Positions 63,997 to 64,000 of a stretch of DNA of 64,000 bases are shown here, piece by piece (position 1 is the stretch's first letter; the number at the start of each line of letters is the position of its first letter). The notes under the pieces were generated by a model. The model made no database searches, had not been told where the DNA came from, and worked only from the letters and a program-made list of their open reading frames with translations. The stretch is from NCBI GenBank assembly GCA_904420125.1, contig CAJFUK010000047.1:51624-115623 (forward strand). Reading direction: 5' to 3'. The DNA is from Candidatus Falkowella caecavicola. GTDB taxonomy: Bacteria > Bacillota > Clostridia > Oscillospirales > Ruminococcaceae. The position numbers and the translations under genes are program-made.

Positions 63997-64000
63997 ACAG

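Overview
The window comes from the replication-origin region of a spore-forming, low-to-moderate GC Bacillota chromosome, most likely class Clostridia. Reasons: the dnaA-dnaN-S4-recF-remB-gyrB block; rpmH-rnpA-yidD-yidC-jag-mnmE-mnmG-rsmG on its other side; the noc and parA-parB partition genes with two canonical parS palindromes; spoVT; T-box control of hisS-aspS; and frequent TTG/GTG starts behind strong AGGAGG ribosome binding sites. Genus is not assignable from sequence reading alone.

Layout. 1-2.0 kb is a sparse accessory edge with an rmlA remnant and a GNAT acetyltransferase. 2.0-10.0 kb (+) holds spoVT, then the translation/transcription operon rimP-nusA-ylxR-ylxQ-infB-rbfA-nrnA-truB. 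10.1-21.3 kb (-) holds pepT, gyrA, an unusual YcxB-like membrane protein, gyrB, remB, recF, S4-domain gene, dnaN and dnaA. Candidate origin DNA lies on both sides of dnaA (19.57-19.95 and 21.32-21.55 kb). 21.6-34.6 kb (+) holds rpmH to rsmG, noc, an ECF sigma/anti-sigma pair, parA-parB between two parS sites, and an acyl-ACP thioesterase. 34.6-41.8 kb is accessory and mostly minus-strand: a 68-aa conserved-looking protein, a GH13 alpha-glucan hydrolase, a ten-unit tandem array, a PAP2 phosphatase and glycogen phosphorylase. 42.0-51.6 kb (+) holds zapA, a U32 peptidase-family gene, dut, and the cell-shape cluster mreB-mreC-mreD-mrdA, followed by a lone MinD-like ATPase and mgsA. 51.6-55.2 kb is a T-box leader with hisS-aspS. 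55.2-56.5 kb is a graveyard with a truncated yidC N-terminus and small remnants. 56.5-64 kb holds a large GH2 enzyme, an orphan ABC ATPase, a secreted GH66 dextranase-type enzyme, tRNA-Gly(CCC) and a small collagen-like protein behind a sigma-K-type promoter.

How it fits together. The core genes cover initiation (DnaA, DnaN), topology (GyrAB), segregation and nucleoid occlusion (ParAB-parS, Noc), elongation of the wall (MreBCD, PBP2) and division (ZapA, MinD-like), beside the ribosome-maturation and tRNA-modification genes. The glucan genes (GlgP, GH13, GH66, GH2) suggest a saccharolytic lifestyle. The most notable points are: an essential nusA-infB operon that faces the presumed origin; a T-box whose specifier region reads GAC (Asp) overlapping CAC (His) in front of hisS-aspS; a minisatellite apparently seeded by the 3' end of the PAP2 gene; a MinD-like gene without minC, minE or rodA; and an ECF cassette between noc and parA. 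I did not find a clear candidate for an entirely new multi-gene system.
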